Origin: Frigidibacter sp. | GTDB lineage: Bacteria > Pseudomonadota > Alphaproteobacteria > Rhodobacterales > Rhodobacteraceae | Length of the DNA stretch: 64,000 nucleotides | Assembly: GCF_030695035.1 (NCBI RefSeq) | Contig: NZ_JAUYTT010000012.1 | Coordinates: 455,269 to 519,268 of the forward strand | Reading direction: 5' to 3' | Shown: one piece after another, positions 38,055 through 47,188 of the stretch | Numbering within the stretch: position 1 is the first letter of the stretch | Layout of the letters: every line of letters begins with the position of its first letter | The notes under the pieces: generated by a model | What the model saw: only the letters and a program-made list of their open reading frames with translations | Database searches by the model: none | What the model was told of the DNA's origin: nothing | Made by a program: the position numbers and the translations under genes

Positions 38055-38549
38055 GGGCCCCCAACGTCTTGGCCTCCGGGGGGTTCCGGTGCGGGCGGGG
38101 GCGGGCGCCGGGCGGGGGTGAATATCATCTGGTCGTTACATATCGGGCTTGGCTCTCAGAGGGCGAGTATCCCTGCGCGTCAGAATACTTATGCCCCACG
38201 CTTCGTTTGCTTTGGCGACGGCCATCGCCTTCGCCACGCTCTGCGCTCTCCATTGGCACCGACGGGCCCCCAAAGGGCCCGGCCAGCGCCCGCCCCGCCC
38301 TCGGCGGGCGCTGGCCTCTCCGGTGTCGTGTTGCCGGTGGCTCCGGGCGACAGATCCCGCACGGGCGGGGGGCGATGCAGTGCTTCCCGTATCCCGCCCG
38401 AACCGAGCGGTCCAAGGTGAGATAACGGCCCGAAGCCTGTTCTGCCGCTATCGCCGAAATTCTGCTCTCAATGTGCGGAGCTCCGTCAGGGAGCAGCCTA
38501 CCCGTGACACCCGCCCAATGGGAACGACGTGACGCCCCCCCCGCCCCCC
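38055..38549. other. 495-bp gene-free stretch with repeat R3 copy B
   Basis: No credible gene is seen. 38205-38400 is the second copy of repeat R3. The remainder includes a C8 and a C6 tract just after the stop of the next gene (38531-38546). Nothing else could be named. Confidence 0.6.
38205..38400 (-). repeat. Dispersed hairpin-rich repeat R3, copy B
   Basis: Read on the minus strand this matches 33381-33607, with the same order of landmarks. The hairpin GGCCAGCGCCCGCC-GAGG-GCGGGGCGGGCGCTGGCC lacks the inner insert of copy A. The two copies are in opposite orientation about 4.6 kb apart and bracket the parDE/HNH-flavoprotein-tRNA segment. Confidence 0.7.
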
Positions 38550-39449
38550 TCACACCAGATAACGCTCGAACCACTCCAGCGTCCGCTCCCAGGCCAGTTT
38601 CGCCGCCGCCTCGTCATAGCGCGGAGTGGAATCGTTGTGGAAGCCGTGGTTGGTGCCGGGGTAGATGTGGGCCTCATAGGTCTTGCCATGTTCCTTCAGC
38701 GCCGCCTCATAGGCGGGCCAGCCGGCATTGACGTTCTCATCCGTCTCGGCGAATTGCAGCAGCAGCGGCGCCTCGATCTTCGGGACATCCGCGGCGGGCA
38801 CCTGCCGGCCGTAGAAGGGCACCGCCGCCGCCAGCTCAGGGTAGGCTACCGCCGCCGCGTTCGACACGCCGCCGCCATAGCAAAAGCCGGTGATGCCGAC
38901 CTTGCCGGTCGTCATCTCGCTCGCCATAAGCCATTCCACTGCGGCAAAGAAATCGTTCATCAGCCTGGCCGGATCGACCTGCCGCTGCAGCTCGCGCCCC
39001 TGCTCGTCATTGCCGGGATAGCCACCGACGGAGGTAAGCCCATCCGGCGCCAGCGCCACGAAGCCCGCCTTGGCCAGCCGACGCGCCACATCCTCGATAT
39101 AGGGGTTGAGCCCGCGGTTCTCATGCACCACCACCACTCCCGGCAACGCGTCCGTCTTCGCCACGCCCTCGGCAGCCGGCCGCACCAGATAGCCGCGCAC
39201 CTCGCCATGTCCGTTCGGCGAGGGGTAGGTGATGTATTCCGCCACGATCCCGGGATCGGTGAACATCACCTGCTGCGCCAGCGCGTAGTTCGGCATCAGC
39301 GACGACAGCAGCGCCGCCGCGGTCAGCCCGCCGATGGCGAACTTGCCAGCGCGGTCCAGAAACTCGCGCTTGGTGATGCGGCCATGCGCGTAGAAATCGT
39401 AAAGCTCCAGCAGCTCTGCCGGAAAGTCCTGTGCCGTCAGCCGTGTCAT
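38550..39449 (-). CDS. Dienelactone hydrolase family protein, exported type
   Basis: The 299 residues begin with about 25 cytoplasmic residues and [27 protein letters not shown], a long hydrophobic segment that resembles a secretion or anchor signal. The alpha/beta-hydrolase core has the Cys nucleophile in [10 protein letters not shown], Asp in [11 protein letters not shown] and His in [10 protein letters not shown]. The YghX-like subgroup is likely. The substrate is unknown. Confidence 0.85.
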   Translation of the reverse strand: MTRLTAQDFPAELLELYDFYAHGRITKREFLDRAGKFAIGGLTAAALLSSLMPNYALAQQVMFTDPGIVAEYITYPSPNGHGEVRGYLVRPAAEGVAKTDALPGVVVVHENRGLNPYIEDVARRLAKAGFVALAPDGLTSVGGYPGNDEQGRELQRQVDPARLMNDFFAAVEWLMASEMTTGKVGITGFCYGGGVSNAAAVAYPELAAAVPFYGRQVPAADVPKIEAPLLLQFAETDENVNAGWPAYEAALKEHGKTYEAHIYPGTNHGFHNDSTPRYDEAAAKLAWERTLEWFERYLV

Positions 39450-39634
39450 GCCATCCTCCCTGTTGCAGCGACCCGCCCTGCCAGCGGGGCACCCGAAAGG
39501 CTAGCGCGGCCCGCCCCTTCGGCAAGCGCGCCCGGCCACTCCCCGCTCATCCGCAAGTATGAGGCGCGGGCGGTGGCGGGGGGCGCGTTCCTCTGCCACT
39601 CTGCCCCGGACATGGCCGATCGGGGAGGTGAGGC

Positions 39635-40618
39635 GTGGCACTCTTGGAAAGCGTTTCGGCGCCCTCTGCGGCGGCCGAGGTTGCAGAGCTGACCGCAGCG
39701 ATGGCGGCGGGGCTGATCGGCCATGACCATCTGGTCGAGCGTCTGGTGATCGCGCTGCTGGCCGATGGCCATGTGCTGATCGAGGGGCCGCCGGGCCTTG
39801 CCAAGACCCGCGCAGTCAAGCGTTTGGCGGCGGGGCTCGACGGCAGCTTCGCCCGCATCCAGTGCACCCCCGACCTGATGCCATCGGACATGATCGGCAC
39901 CCAGCTGTTCCGCCGCGCCTCCGAGAGCTTCGAGTTCGCCCCCGGCCCCCTCTTCCACTCGCTGGTGCTGGTGGATGAGATCAACCGCGCCCCGCCCAAG
40001 GTGCAATCGGCCCTGCTGGAGGCGATGGCCGAGCATCAGGTGACGGTGGGCGGCAGCACGAGGCCGCTGCCCGACCCGTTCATGGTTATCGCCACCCAGA
40101 ACTCCATCGAGCATGAAGGCACCTTCTCGCTGCCCGAGGCGCAGCTGGACCGCTTCTTGCTGCACGTCCAGCTGGCGCTGCCGGGGGCAGCGGCGGAACG
40201 CGCGATCCTGGATCTGGTGGAAGGGGAGCTGCGGGCGCCGCCCCCGCCCGAAGGCCCGCGTCTGGGGCATGACCGGCTGCACGCCGCCCGCGCGGCGGTG
40301 GCGGCGGTGCATCTGGCCCCGGCGCTGAAGGATTTCATCGTGCGGCTGGTCATGGGCACACGCGCGGTTGGCGAGGATGCCCCGCTGGCCGGTCTGATCG
40401 ACCATGCCGTGTCGCCCCGCGGCACGCTGGCGCTGGCCGCCGCGGCGCGGGCGCGGGCGGCGCTGGCCGGCCGCAACCATGCCCTGCCCGAGGATGTGGA
40501 GGCGCTGGCCCCCGATGCGCTGGCGCACCGGCTGGTGCCAAGCTGGCGCGCCACCTCCGAAGGGTTGTCGGCGCGGGACATCGTGGCCCGGCTGTTGACG
40601 CAGGTCCGGCCGTATTGA
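39635..40618 (+). CDS. moxR: MoxR family AAA+ ATPase (MxaR-like)
   Basis: The 327 residues form a MoxR AAA+ protein: Walker A GPPGLAKTRAVKRLA, Walker B LVLVDEINRAPPKVQSALLEAM, and sensor ATQNSIEHEGTFSLPEAQLDR. The start is a GTG at 39635 with GGGAGG eight bases before. MoxR ATPases act with DUF58 and VWA proteins as chaperone-like activators. It heads a tight seven-gene operon in the order seen in mxaRSACKL clusters, where the products are needed to activate methanol dehydrogenase. Confidence 0.92.
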   Translation: MALLESVSAPSAAAEVAELTAAMAAGLIGHDHLVERLVIALLADGHVLIEGPPGLAKTRAVKRLAAGLDGSFARIQCTPDLMPSDMIGTQLFRRASESFEFAPGPLFHSLVLVDEINRAPPKVQSALLEAMAEHQVTVGGSTRPLPDPFMVIATQNSIEHEGTFSLPEAQLDRFLLHVQLALPGAAAERAILDLVEGELRAPPPPEGPRLGHDRLHAARAAVAAVHLAPALKDFIVRLVMGTRAVGEDAPLAGLIDHAVSPRGTLALAAAARARAALAGRNHALPEDVEALAPDALAHRLVPSWRATSEGLSARDIVARLLTQVRPY

Positions 40619-40628
40619 GGGGTCGCAG

Positions 40629-41492
40629 ATGCTCGCCCCCGCCATTACAGACCTGCGCGCCGAGGATCTGCTGGCGATCGGCGCGCGGCTGGGGCGGCCG
40701 GGCCGCGGGGCGGTGCAGATCACCCGCCGAGCCGGGGTGACCGCCACCCGCCTGCGCGGGCAGGGGCATGAGATCCGCGAGATCCGCCCCTATACCGAGG
40801 GCGACGACCTGCGCCATCTCGATGCCGCCGCCACCGCGCGCAGCGGCAGCCTGCAGGTGCGCAGCTTTCAGGAAGACCGCGACCGCAGCGTGATGCTGAT
40901 CGCCGATTTCCGCCCGCCGATGCTGTGGGGCACGCGGGGGCGCTTCCGCTCGATTGCCGCCGCCGAGGCGCTGGCGGTGGCGGGCTGGCAGGCGGTGCTG
41001 GCGGGCGGCAGCGCCGGCGTGGTCGCGTTGACGGCGGGGGCGCTGGTGGCGGAGCGCGCGGCGGCAAGGGCGCGCGGCATGGCGCGGGTGGCGGGGTGCC
41101 TAGCGCGGGCCCATGCCGCGGCGCTGGAGGCCCCGGAGGCTGCGGTGCCCGACCTTGCGCAGATGCTCGCCGGGGCCGCTCGCCTCGCCCCGCGCGGGGC
41201 GGCGGTGGTGCTGGCGACCGGCTTCGATGATCCCGGCGCGGGCATCGAGCAGGTGTTGGCCGGCATCCTGCGCCGCGGCCCGCTGCGCATCGCGCTGACC
41301 GAGGACCGCTTCGAGCGCGATCCTCCCTCAACGCCGCTGCCCTATCGCCTTGGCACCGGCCCGGCCCGCATCGGCGACTTCACCGCCCTGCCCGTCCGCC
41401 GCGCGGCCCTTGTCGCGCGACTGGCAATGCTCGGCGCACAGGTGGAGCGATTGGCCACCGACGCGCCCCTCGCCTTGGACCCCGCCTCATGA
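40629..41492 (+). CDS. DUF58 domain protein (MxaS-like)
   Basis: The 287 residues contain the DUF58 core IREIRPYTEGDDLRHLDAAA followed by QVRSFQEDRDRSVMLIADF. No membrane segment is seen. In Bat/Mxa operons the DUF58 protein is encoded directly after MoxR, as here (10 bases). It overlaps the next gene by 4 bases. Confidence 0.88.
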   Translation: MLAPAITDLRAEDLLAIGARLGRPGRGAVQITRRAGVTATRLRGQGHEIREIRPYTEGDDLRHLDAAATARSGSLQVRSFQEDRDRSVMLIADFRPPMLWGTRGRFRSIAAAEALAVAGWQAVLAGGSAGVVALTAGALVAERAAARARGMARVAGCLARAHAAALEAPEAAVPDLAQMLAGAARLAPRGAAVVLATGFDDPGAGIEQVLAGILRRGPLRIALTEDRFERDPPSTPLPYRLGTGPARIGDFTALPVRRAALVARLAMLGAQVERLATDAPLALDPAS

Positions 41493-41857
41493 CCCCGCAG
41501 ATCGTGCAGGATCTGCACCCGCCGCGCCTGCCGCTGGACTATGTGCAGCTTGGCCCGGCGGAGGTGCTGGCCGCCTTCGGCCTTGGCCTGCTGGCCGCGC
41601 TGGCGCTGATGGCGCTGCTGCGCCCCGCCCTGCACCGCCGCCGCCCGCCCGCCGAGGCGCTGGAGGCGGCGCTGGCCGCCCTGCGCCCGCTTCCGCCGCA
41701 GGATCGGCTGCTGGCACAGGCGGCGCTGCTGGCGCGCTATGGCGGCACCGTTCCGCCCGGCCTGCGCCCCGCGCTCTATGCGGGCGCGCCGGTGCCGGAC
41801 ACCCCCCAGCTGGAACCGCTGATCCGGGTCGCTGCCCGAGGGGCCAGACATGCCTGA
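41489..41857 (+). CDS. Small membrane protein of the MoxR operon (DUF4381-like)
   Basis: The 122 residues have one N-terminal membrane segment (VLAAFGLGLLAALALMALL) and a basic, Ala/Leu-rich cytoplasmic domain. Position and topology match the DUF4381 subunit of MoxR-VWA operons. It overlaps the DUF58 gene by 4 and the first VWA gene by 8 bases. Confidence 0.65.
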   Translation: MTPQIVQDLHPPRLPLDYVQLGPAEVLAAFGLGLLAALALMALLRPALHRRRPPAEALEAALAALRPLPPQDRLLAQAALLARYGGTVPPGLRPALYAGAPVPDTPQLEPLIRVAARGARHA

Positions 41858-42821
41858 CCTCGGCACCCTCATCCTCGCCGCCCCGCTCGCGCTGCTGCTG
41901 TTGCCGCTGCCGCTGCTGGCGCGCCGCCTGCTGCCCCCGCAGCCCGCGCAGCTGGCCGCCATGCGCCTGCCCGGGGCCATTGGCGCGGCAGCCATCCCCG
42001 CAGACGCACAGCGCCGGGCCTTCACCCGCACCCGGGCCCTGAAGGTGCTGCTCTGGTGTGCGCTGGTGCTCGCCCTGTCGGGCCCCGCCCGGCTGGTCGC
42101 CACCGCCGATACCAGCGCCTCGGGCCGCGATATCCTGCTGTCGCTGGACCTGTCGGGCAGTATGGCCATCGAGGATTTCGACCTCGGCGGCCAGCGCATC
42201 TCACGCCTGGGTGCCGTCAAGCAGGTGGCGCAGGGCTTCGTGGCCTCCCGCGCCGGCGACCGCATCGGGCTCGTGCTCTTCGCCGACCGTGCCTATGTCG
42301 CGGCCCCGCTGACCCATGACCTCGCCGCCGTCTCCCGCGCCATCGAGGAGGCGGGGATCGGCATCACCGGCCGCTCTACCGCCATTGCCGAAGGCCTGGG
42401 CCTCGCGCTCAAGCGGGTGGTAGCGGGTGCGGCACAGGGGCAGGTGATCGTGCTGCTGTCGGACGGCAAGGAAACCGGAGCGCGGATGGATGCGCGGCAG
42501 GTGGCGGCGCTGGCTGCCGAACGGGGCGTGCGCGTCCACACCATCGCGCTTGGCCCGGATGACCTGGAGACGCGCCCCGCCTCCCGCGATGCGGTGGACA
42601 TCGCCTTGCTGCGCGAGATCGCCGCGGCCAGCGGCGGCACCAGCTACCGGGTGCGCGACATGGCCGACCTCGCGGCGATGGCCGCCGATCTGGACCGGCT
42701 GGAGCCCAACCCCTCGCGTCGCCCGCCGGTGCTGGTGCCGCAGCCGCTGTGGATCTGGCCGGCGATGGTGGCGCTGCTTGCGGCGCTCGGCCTCGGCCTT
42801 GACCCGCGGGGCGCGGCATGA
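41850..42821 (+). CDS. VWA domain membrane protein (MxaC/BatA-like)
   Basis: The 323 residues have membrane segments at both ends and a von Willebrand A domain with MIDAS motif DLSGSMAIEDF, threonine in GRSTAIAEG and aspartate in LLSDGKETGARMD. The N-terminal BatA segment precedes it. In methylotrophs MxaC and MxaL are VWA proteins that help insert the metal ion into methanol dehydrogenase. It is coupled to neighbours by overlaps. Confidence 0.87.
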   Translation: MPDLGTLILAAPLALLLLPLPLLARRLLPPQPAQLAAMRLPGAIGAAAIPADAQRRAFTRTRALKVLLWCALVLALSGPARLVATADTSASGRDILLSLDLSGSMAIEDFDLGGQRISRLGAVKQVAQGFVASRAGDRIGLVLFADRAYVAAPLTHDLAAVSRAIEEAGIGITGRSTAIAEGLGLALKRVVAGAAQGQVIVLLSDGKETGARMDARQVAALAAERGVRVHTIALGPDDLETRPASRDAVDIALLREIAAASGGTSYRVRDMADLAAMAADLDRLEPNPSRRPPVLVPQPLWIWPAMVALLAALGLGLDPRGAA

Positions 42822-43741
42822 GCACCGGGGATCTGGTCCTGCTGCGGCCCTTCTGGCTGCTGGCGCTGCTGCCCGTGGCGCTGGCGGCGCTCTGGGTGCG
42901 GCGGCGGGCGGCGAATGGCGGGTGGGAGCGGCTGGTCGATCCGCCGCTGCTGCGCCGGATGCAGGCGCTTGGGCTTGTCGGCACGGGCGCGGCGCCGCGG
43001 CTGGCGCCCTTTGTGTTGGCGGCGCTGCTGGCCCTGGCGCTCGCTGGCCCCGCGCGGCTGCGCGCCTCGGCCACCGCCTTTGCGCCGATGGACCCGGTGG
43101 TGTTGATCCTCGACCTCTCGCCCTCCATCACCCGCGGGGCGGCGCTGGCCGATGCGCAGGCGGCGGCCGCGCTGGTGCTGCAATCGGCGCAGGGGCGGCC
43201 CGTGGGGCTGATGCTCTACGCAGCCGATGCCTACCTCGCCAGCGCGCCTACCAGCGATGCGGCGACGCTGGAAAGCCTGATCGCAGTGCTGGATGCGCAG
43301 ACGATGCCGGTGCAGGGTAGCCGGCCCGACATCGCGCTGGCCAGCGCGCGGGAGCTGTTTCTGCGCGAGGGGCATCCGGGTGTCGGCGGGGTGGACCTGA
43401 TCCTGATCTCGGACGGCGGCGGCGTCAGCCCCCCGGCGCTGGAAGAGGCGCAGCGGCTGGCCGAGGCAGGCGCGCGGCTGTGGACGCTGGGGCTGGCCTC
43501 CACCCCGCCCGAGGGCGCGCCGCACCCCGACCCCGAGGCGCTGGCGAGCCTTGCCGCGGCGGCTGGCGGCGCCCATGCCCCCGCCAGTGCCCCCCGCCCG
43601 CTGCTGGCGCAGATCGAGGCGGCGCGGCTGACCGCCCTCGCCCGCAGCGAGCGCGCGGGAACCGCCTTCGACGACCTCGGCCGCTGGCTGCTGCTGGCCG
43701 CGCTGATCCCGGCCCTCGCCCTGTTCCGGAGGCGCGCATGA
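42818..43741 (+). CDS. VWA domain membrane protein (MxaL/BatB-like)
   Basis: The 307 residues resemble the preceding protein in layout. The MIDAS reads DLSPSITRGAAL, with Thr in APTSDAATLES and Asp in LISDGGGVSPPALEE. A C-terminal membrane segment (LLLAALIPALALF) is followed by RRR. It forms a tandem VWA pair with the upstream gene. Confidence 0.85.
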   Translation: MSTGDLVLLRPFWLLALLPVALAALWVRRRAANGGWERLVDPPLLRRMQALGLVGTGAAPRLAPFVLAALLALALAGPARLRASATAFAPMDPVVLILDLSPSITRGAALADAQAAAALVLQSAQGRPVGLMLYAADAYLASAPTSDAATLESLIAVLDAQTMPVQGSRPDIALASARELFLREGHPGVGGVDLILISDGGGVSPPALEEAQRLAEAGARLWTLGLASTPPEGAPHPDPEALASLAAAAGGAHAPASAPRPLLAQIEAARLTALARSERAGTAFDDLGRWLLLAALIPALALFRRRA

Positions 43742-44340
43742 CCCGCGCCGCGCTTATCCTTATCGGCTGCGCCCTGCTGGCCCTCGCGCTGGCAGGGCGC
43801 GAGGGCATCGGCAAGCTGGCGCTGGTCGCGGGCCTGCCTGGCCCCGCAGCGCGGCTGATTGAAGATCCGCAGATCCGCGGCGTCGCGCTCTACCGCGCCG
43901 GAGACCATGCCGCCGCCGACCTTGCCTTCCGCGAGGCCGGGCGCAGCGCCACCTACAACCGCGGCCTGTCGCTGGCCGCCACCGGCAACTACCCCCTCGC
44001 CCGTGCCTATTTCGATGCGGTGCTCTTCGCCAACCCCGCGGATTCCGAGGCGCGCGACAATCGCGCCGTGGTGGATGCGCTGATCCCGCCGGTGGTCGGC
44101 AAGGGCAATGAGGCCGGCCGCATCGCCGTGACCCCCGTCACCCCGCCGGACGGGCCGCCGGTGGAAAAGTTCAACGTGCTTGGCAAACCGCTGGACGCAG
44201 GCCGCCGCGTCGCCGATGCCGCCTGGCTGGCGGCCCTGCCCGACGATCCAGGCGAATTCCTGCGGCTGCGGCTGGCCGATGAACACCTGCGCCGCCTGTC
44301 CATCGGGCTGACCCCGCCAGAGGAGGGCGACCCGTGGTGA
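43738..44340 (+). CDS. TPR-containing protein of the MoxR operon (MxaK-like)
   Basis: The 200 residues have an N-terminal membrane segment or signal (ALILIGCALLALALAG), then TPR-like repeats (GVALYRAGDHAAADLAFREAG, ATYNRGLSLAATGNYPLA). Its size and place beside the VWA genes fit MxaK or the BatB/C TPR tail. It overlaps neighbours by 4 and 7 bases. Confidence 0.7.
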   Translation: MTRAALILIGCALLALALAGREGIGKLALVAGLPGPAARLIEDPQIRGVALYRAGDHAAADLAFREAGRSATYNRGLSLAATGNYPLARAYFDAVLFANPADSEARDNRAVVDALIPPVVGKGNEAGRIAVTPVTPPDGPPVEKFNVLGKPLDAGRRVADAAWLAALPDDPGEFLRLRLADEHLRRLSIGLTPPEEGDPW

Positions 44341-45572
44341 TACGCCTTGCCCTCTGCCTGCTGCTCCTGCCGCTCCCGGCCTTCGCCGAGGGGCGGCTGG
44401 AGCTCGACCTGATCCCCCATCCCACCCACACCGAGATTGTGGTGGGCGAGATGGTGCCGGTCACGATCCGCGGGGTCTATGAACGCTCCATCGCGCGCGA
44501 GGATCTGGTGATTGCCCCCACCGACGCCTTCGACTGGATCCAGTTGACGCAGGATGACTGGCACCGCGAGATGATCGACGGGCGCAGCTATATGGTGATG
44601 GAGCGCAGGCTGGCGCTGTTCCCCAAGCGGGCCGGGCCGGGGCGCTTCGGGCCGGCCGAACACAGCCTGACCATCATCACCACCGCCAGTCAGCGCGCCG
44701 AGGCGCTGGTGCGCGCCTCTCCGATGGAGCTGTCGGTGGGGGCCTTCCCGACTGATCGCGGCTGGCAATTCGCCGCCTCGAACGTGACGCTGCAAGACGA
44801 CCTCAGCACCGACCCCGCCGCCCTGCAGGACGGCGCCACCGTGACCCGCACCGTGACGCTGCGGGCGCATGGGGTGCTGCCGGAAATGCTGCCGCCGCGG
44901 CCGGTGGTGTCGGAAAACTGGCTGATCACCTTCGCCGCGCCGGTGCAGCGACAGTTGGAGCTGACGCCAGAGGGCCCGGTGGCGAGCGTGATCTGGACCT
45001 GGCAATTCCGCCCCGAGACGGGGGAGCCGGGCGTGCTGGAGCCGGTGGTGATCCCGTATTTCGACACGGCAACACGGCAGATGGCGCAGGTGGAGATCCC
45101 GGCGCTGCCCATCGGCTATGCCAGCTTCAAGGACAATCAGGTGGATGCCGGGCGGATCAGCGCCGGCAGCCGCTGGCTTCTGGCGGCGGCCTTTGCCGCG
45201 GGCCTTGGGCTCGGGGCGGCGGTGCTGGCGCGCTGGTACCGGCCGGATCGGGCGCGGCTGGTGGCGGCGCGGCTGGCGCGGCACTGGTCGCCGCTGCCGC
45301 GTTGGCACCTGTGGCAGGCGGCGCGATCAGGCGATCTGCTGGCGCTGCGCGGGGCGGCGGAGGAGTATCTGCGGCCCGAGGAGGCGATGGACCCCGCCCT
45401 GCGCCGCGCGGCCCTGGCGCGGCTGGATGCGGCGATCTACGGGCGGGATGCCGGGCGTTTCGACACGGCCCGCTTCACCGCCGACCTGCGCAGGGCAGCG
45501 CGGCGCGGGGTCAGAAGCACAGGATCTCGGCCTCGGCCTGCGCCCGCCGCAGCTCTGCCACCACCGCCGTAG
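44334..45572 (+). CDS. BatD-like protein of the MoxR operon (MxaA-like)
   Basis: The 412 residues have a signal peptide (LLLLPLPAFA-EG), repeated Ig-like beta domains (VVGEMVPVTIRGVYE, VTRTVTLRAHGVLPEMLP) as in BatD, a membrane segment at about 280-300 and a cytoplasmic C-terminal domain. The start is GTG at 44334 or 44337. It is the last gene of the operon and runs 62 bases into the convergent gene on the other strand. Confidence 0.78.
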   Translation: MVIRLALCLLLLPLPAFAEGRLELDLIPHPTHTEIVVGEMVPVTIRGVYERSIAREDLVIAPTDAFDWIQLTQDDWHREMIDGRSYMVMERRLALFPKRAGPGRFGPAEHSLTIITTASQRAEALVRASPMELSVGAFPTDRGWQFAASNVTLQDDLSTDPAALQDGATVTRTVTLRAHGVLPEMLPPRPVVSENWLITFAAPVQRQLELTPEGPVASVIWTWQFRPETGEPGVLEPVVIPYFDTATRQMAQVEIPALPIGYASFKDNQVDAGRISAGSRWLLAAAFAAGLGLGAAVLARWYRPDRARLVAARLARHWSPLPRWHLWQAARSGDLLALRGAAEEYLRPEEAMDPALRRAALARLDAAIYGRDAGRFDTARFTADLRRAARRGVRSTGSRPRPAPAAALPPPP

Positions 45573-45873
45573 TCGCGGCGGTGCCACGGAACAGGGTCGA
45601 CCGCTCGCCCGTGGTCTGGCGCAGCATCAGCACGGTTTCCCCGGCAACATAGCCATCATAGGGCAGGATCGCCGCGATCTGGTCTATCGAGCATGAACAG
45701 CGCGCCAGCGCATCCCGCGTCTGCCCGTTCGCGGCCATGCAGGCGAAGACATATTCCGCCCGCGCCTCGGTGGGGTAGTCGTTCAGCACCGGCGGCAGCG
45801 CGGGATCAGCCGCCCAAGCCGGGGCCGCAAACCCGGCCATCACCGCGCCCGCCAAGATCATCGCGCGCATCAT
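45511..45873 (-). CDS. Secreted Cys-containing protein of the regulatory operon
   Basis: The 120 residues have a signal peptide ending at WAA-DP and a mature domain with four Cys (FACMAANG, ARCSCSID, EILCF), probably two disulfides. I recognise no family. It is the last gene of the minus-strand regulator operon and overlaps the upstream gene by 4 bases. Its 3' end overlaps the BatD-like gene by 62 bases in convergent orientation. Confidence 0.7.
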   Translation of the reverse strand: MMRAMILAGAVMAGFAAPAWAADPALPPVLNDYPTEARAEYVFACMAANGQTRDALARCSCSIDQIAAILPYDGYVAGETVLMLRQTTGERSTLFRGTAATTAVVAELRRAQAEAEILCF

Positions 45874-46508
45874 TCCTCCTCCGGCATCAGGGTCAGGGTC
45901 TCATGATAGCCGCCCTCCGCCGCAGCGGTATCGGCCGAAAGGCTGAGGAAGCGGGGCGCCCCTTCGGTCTCCACCACCAGCGTCAGCGCCAGCTCGGCAA
46001 AGGCCCCCATGCTGGCGCGGTTCGGATCGGCCTCGAAGGGGTGCAGCACAATCTGGCGGGCGGGCAGGTCGCCCATGGTCACCTCGCTGCCCAGATCGGC
46101 CTGCCCAAGCGCCTCGCGGATGCGGTTGCGGATGTAGAACGGGCTGCCGCCGGTCAGCGCCGCCATGTTGCGCGCGGTGGATTCGAGGAAGAACAGCAGC
46201 ACCGGGTCCGGCCCCGCCAGCGGAAACTCCGACACCGGCGCTGGCCCGCTCGTGCCCGGCCCCTGCCGCGTCAGCACCCGGCGCGGCGCCTCGCCGTCGG
46301 CTAGCGCCAGCGTCAGCACCTCATCGCTCACGGCCTTCGGCAGCGCCGCATCCTCGGGCAAGTCGCCCGGCACCTGCCGCGCGTGGGCATAGGACACCTC
46401 AACCGCCGCCCCCGCAGCCGCCCCCGGCGCGAAGATCAGGTCCGACAGCGGCCCCGCGAGGCCGGGCCCCGCCGCCAGCAGCACCGCAAGCACAACAGCA
46501 CGCATCAT
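45870..46508 (-). CDS. Secreted protein of unknown function in the regulatory operon
   Basis: The 212 residues have a signal peptide (AAGPGLA-GP) and no Cys in the mature part. Segments such as YIRNRIREALGQADLG and RQIVLHPFEADPNRASMGAF suggest a soluble periplasmic fold. No family is recognised. It is coupled to the OmpR-type regulator gene (4-base overlap), so a role in signal input or in enzyme maturation is possible. Confidence 0.72.
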   Translation of the reverse strand: MMRAVVLAVLLAAGPGLAGPLSDLIFAPGAAAGAAVEVSYAHARQVPGDLPEDAALPKAVSDEVLTLALADGEAPRRVLTRQGPGTSGPAPVSEFPLAGPDPVLLFFLESTARNMAALTGGSPFYIRNRIREALGQADLGSEVTMGDLPARQIVLHPFEADPNRASMGAFAELALTLVVETEGAPRFLSLSADTAAAEGGYHETLTLMPEEE

Positions 46509-47188
46509 ACACTTTCCTCCAGCGTCAGGACAAAGCCGCGCCCGCGCAGGGTGCGCAAGGCCAGCCCATAGGGCGACAGGTCCGACAGCTTGCGCCGCAG
46601 GTATCCCAGATAGACATCGACGACATTCTCGGTCGACCCGCCATGCGGGGCCCAGAGCGCATCGAATATCTCGCCGCGCGTCAGCACCTGCCCGGGGCGG
46701 GCGATCAGATGGGCCAGCAGCTCGCCCTCGCGCTCGGTCAGCACCACCTTGCGGCCGGCGCCGCTGACTGTGCGGTCCGATGGGTCATAGCGCAGCCCGC
46801 CAAGCGCCAGCGCGGGCACAGGGGCCGCGCCGCGCACCAGCTGCACCTCCAGCCGCGCGATCAGCTCCCCCAGCTGGAAGGGCTTGACCACATAGTCCTG
46901 CGCGCCGGCATTCAGCCCCTCGGCCCGGTCCTCGACCCGCGACAGCGCGCTGAGCACGATGGCCGGCATCCGGTGGCCGCGGGCGCGCATCTCGGCCAGA
47001 AGCTCGGCACCGCTCTCCTCGCCCAACATCATGTCGATGATGGCAGCATCGAACGCCTCATGCCGCAGCCGGGCCAGCGCCGGCTCGCCCGCCGCCTCCC
47101 AGACCGTGCCATAGCCCGCCGCCCCCAGCCCGCGTTGCAAAAGCGAGGCAATGTCGGGATCATCCTCGACGATCAGAACATGTTTCAC
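46505..47188 (-). CDS. OmpR/PhoB-type response regulator
   Basis: The 227 residues comprise a receiver domain with Asp9, Asp10, phospho-acceptor Asp52 and Lys in VVKPF, plus a C-terminal winged helix (LTEREGELLAHLIARPGQVL, VDVYLGYLRRKL). The start is the GTG at 47188, which overlaps the kinase stop (GTGA). The frame stays open upstream of it only through the kinase gene. It is the cognate regulator of the kinase encoded before it. Confidence 0.92.
   Translation of the reverse strand: MKHVLIVEDDPDIASLLQRGLGAAGYGTVWEAAGEPALARLRHEAFDAAIIDMMLGEESGAELLAEMRARGHRMPAIVLSALSRVEDRAEGLNAGAQDYVVKPFQLGELIARLEVQLVRGAAPVPALALGGLRYDPSDRTVSGAGRKVVLTEREGELLAHLIARPGQVLTRGEIFDALWAPHGGSTENVVDVYLGYLRRKLSDLSPYGLALRTLRGRGFVLTLEESV

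Noticed and set aside
38531..38546. C8/C6 tract after the dienelactone hydrolase gene as a slippage switch
   Set aside because: It lies outside the coding region, after the stop codon, so slippage would have no coding effect.
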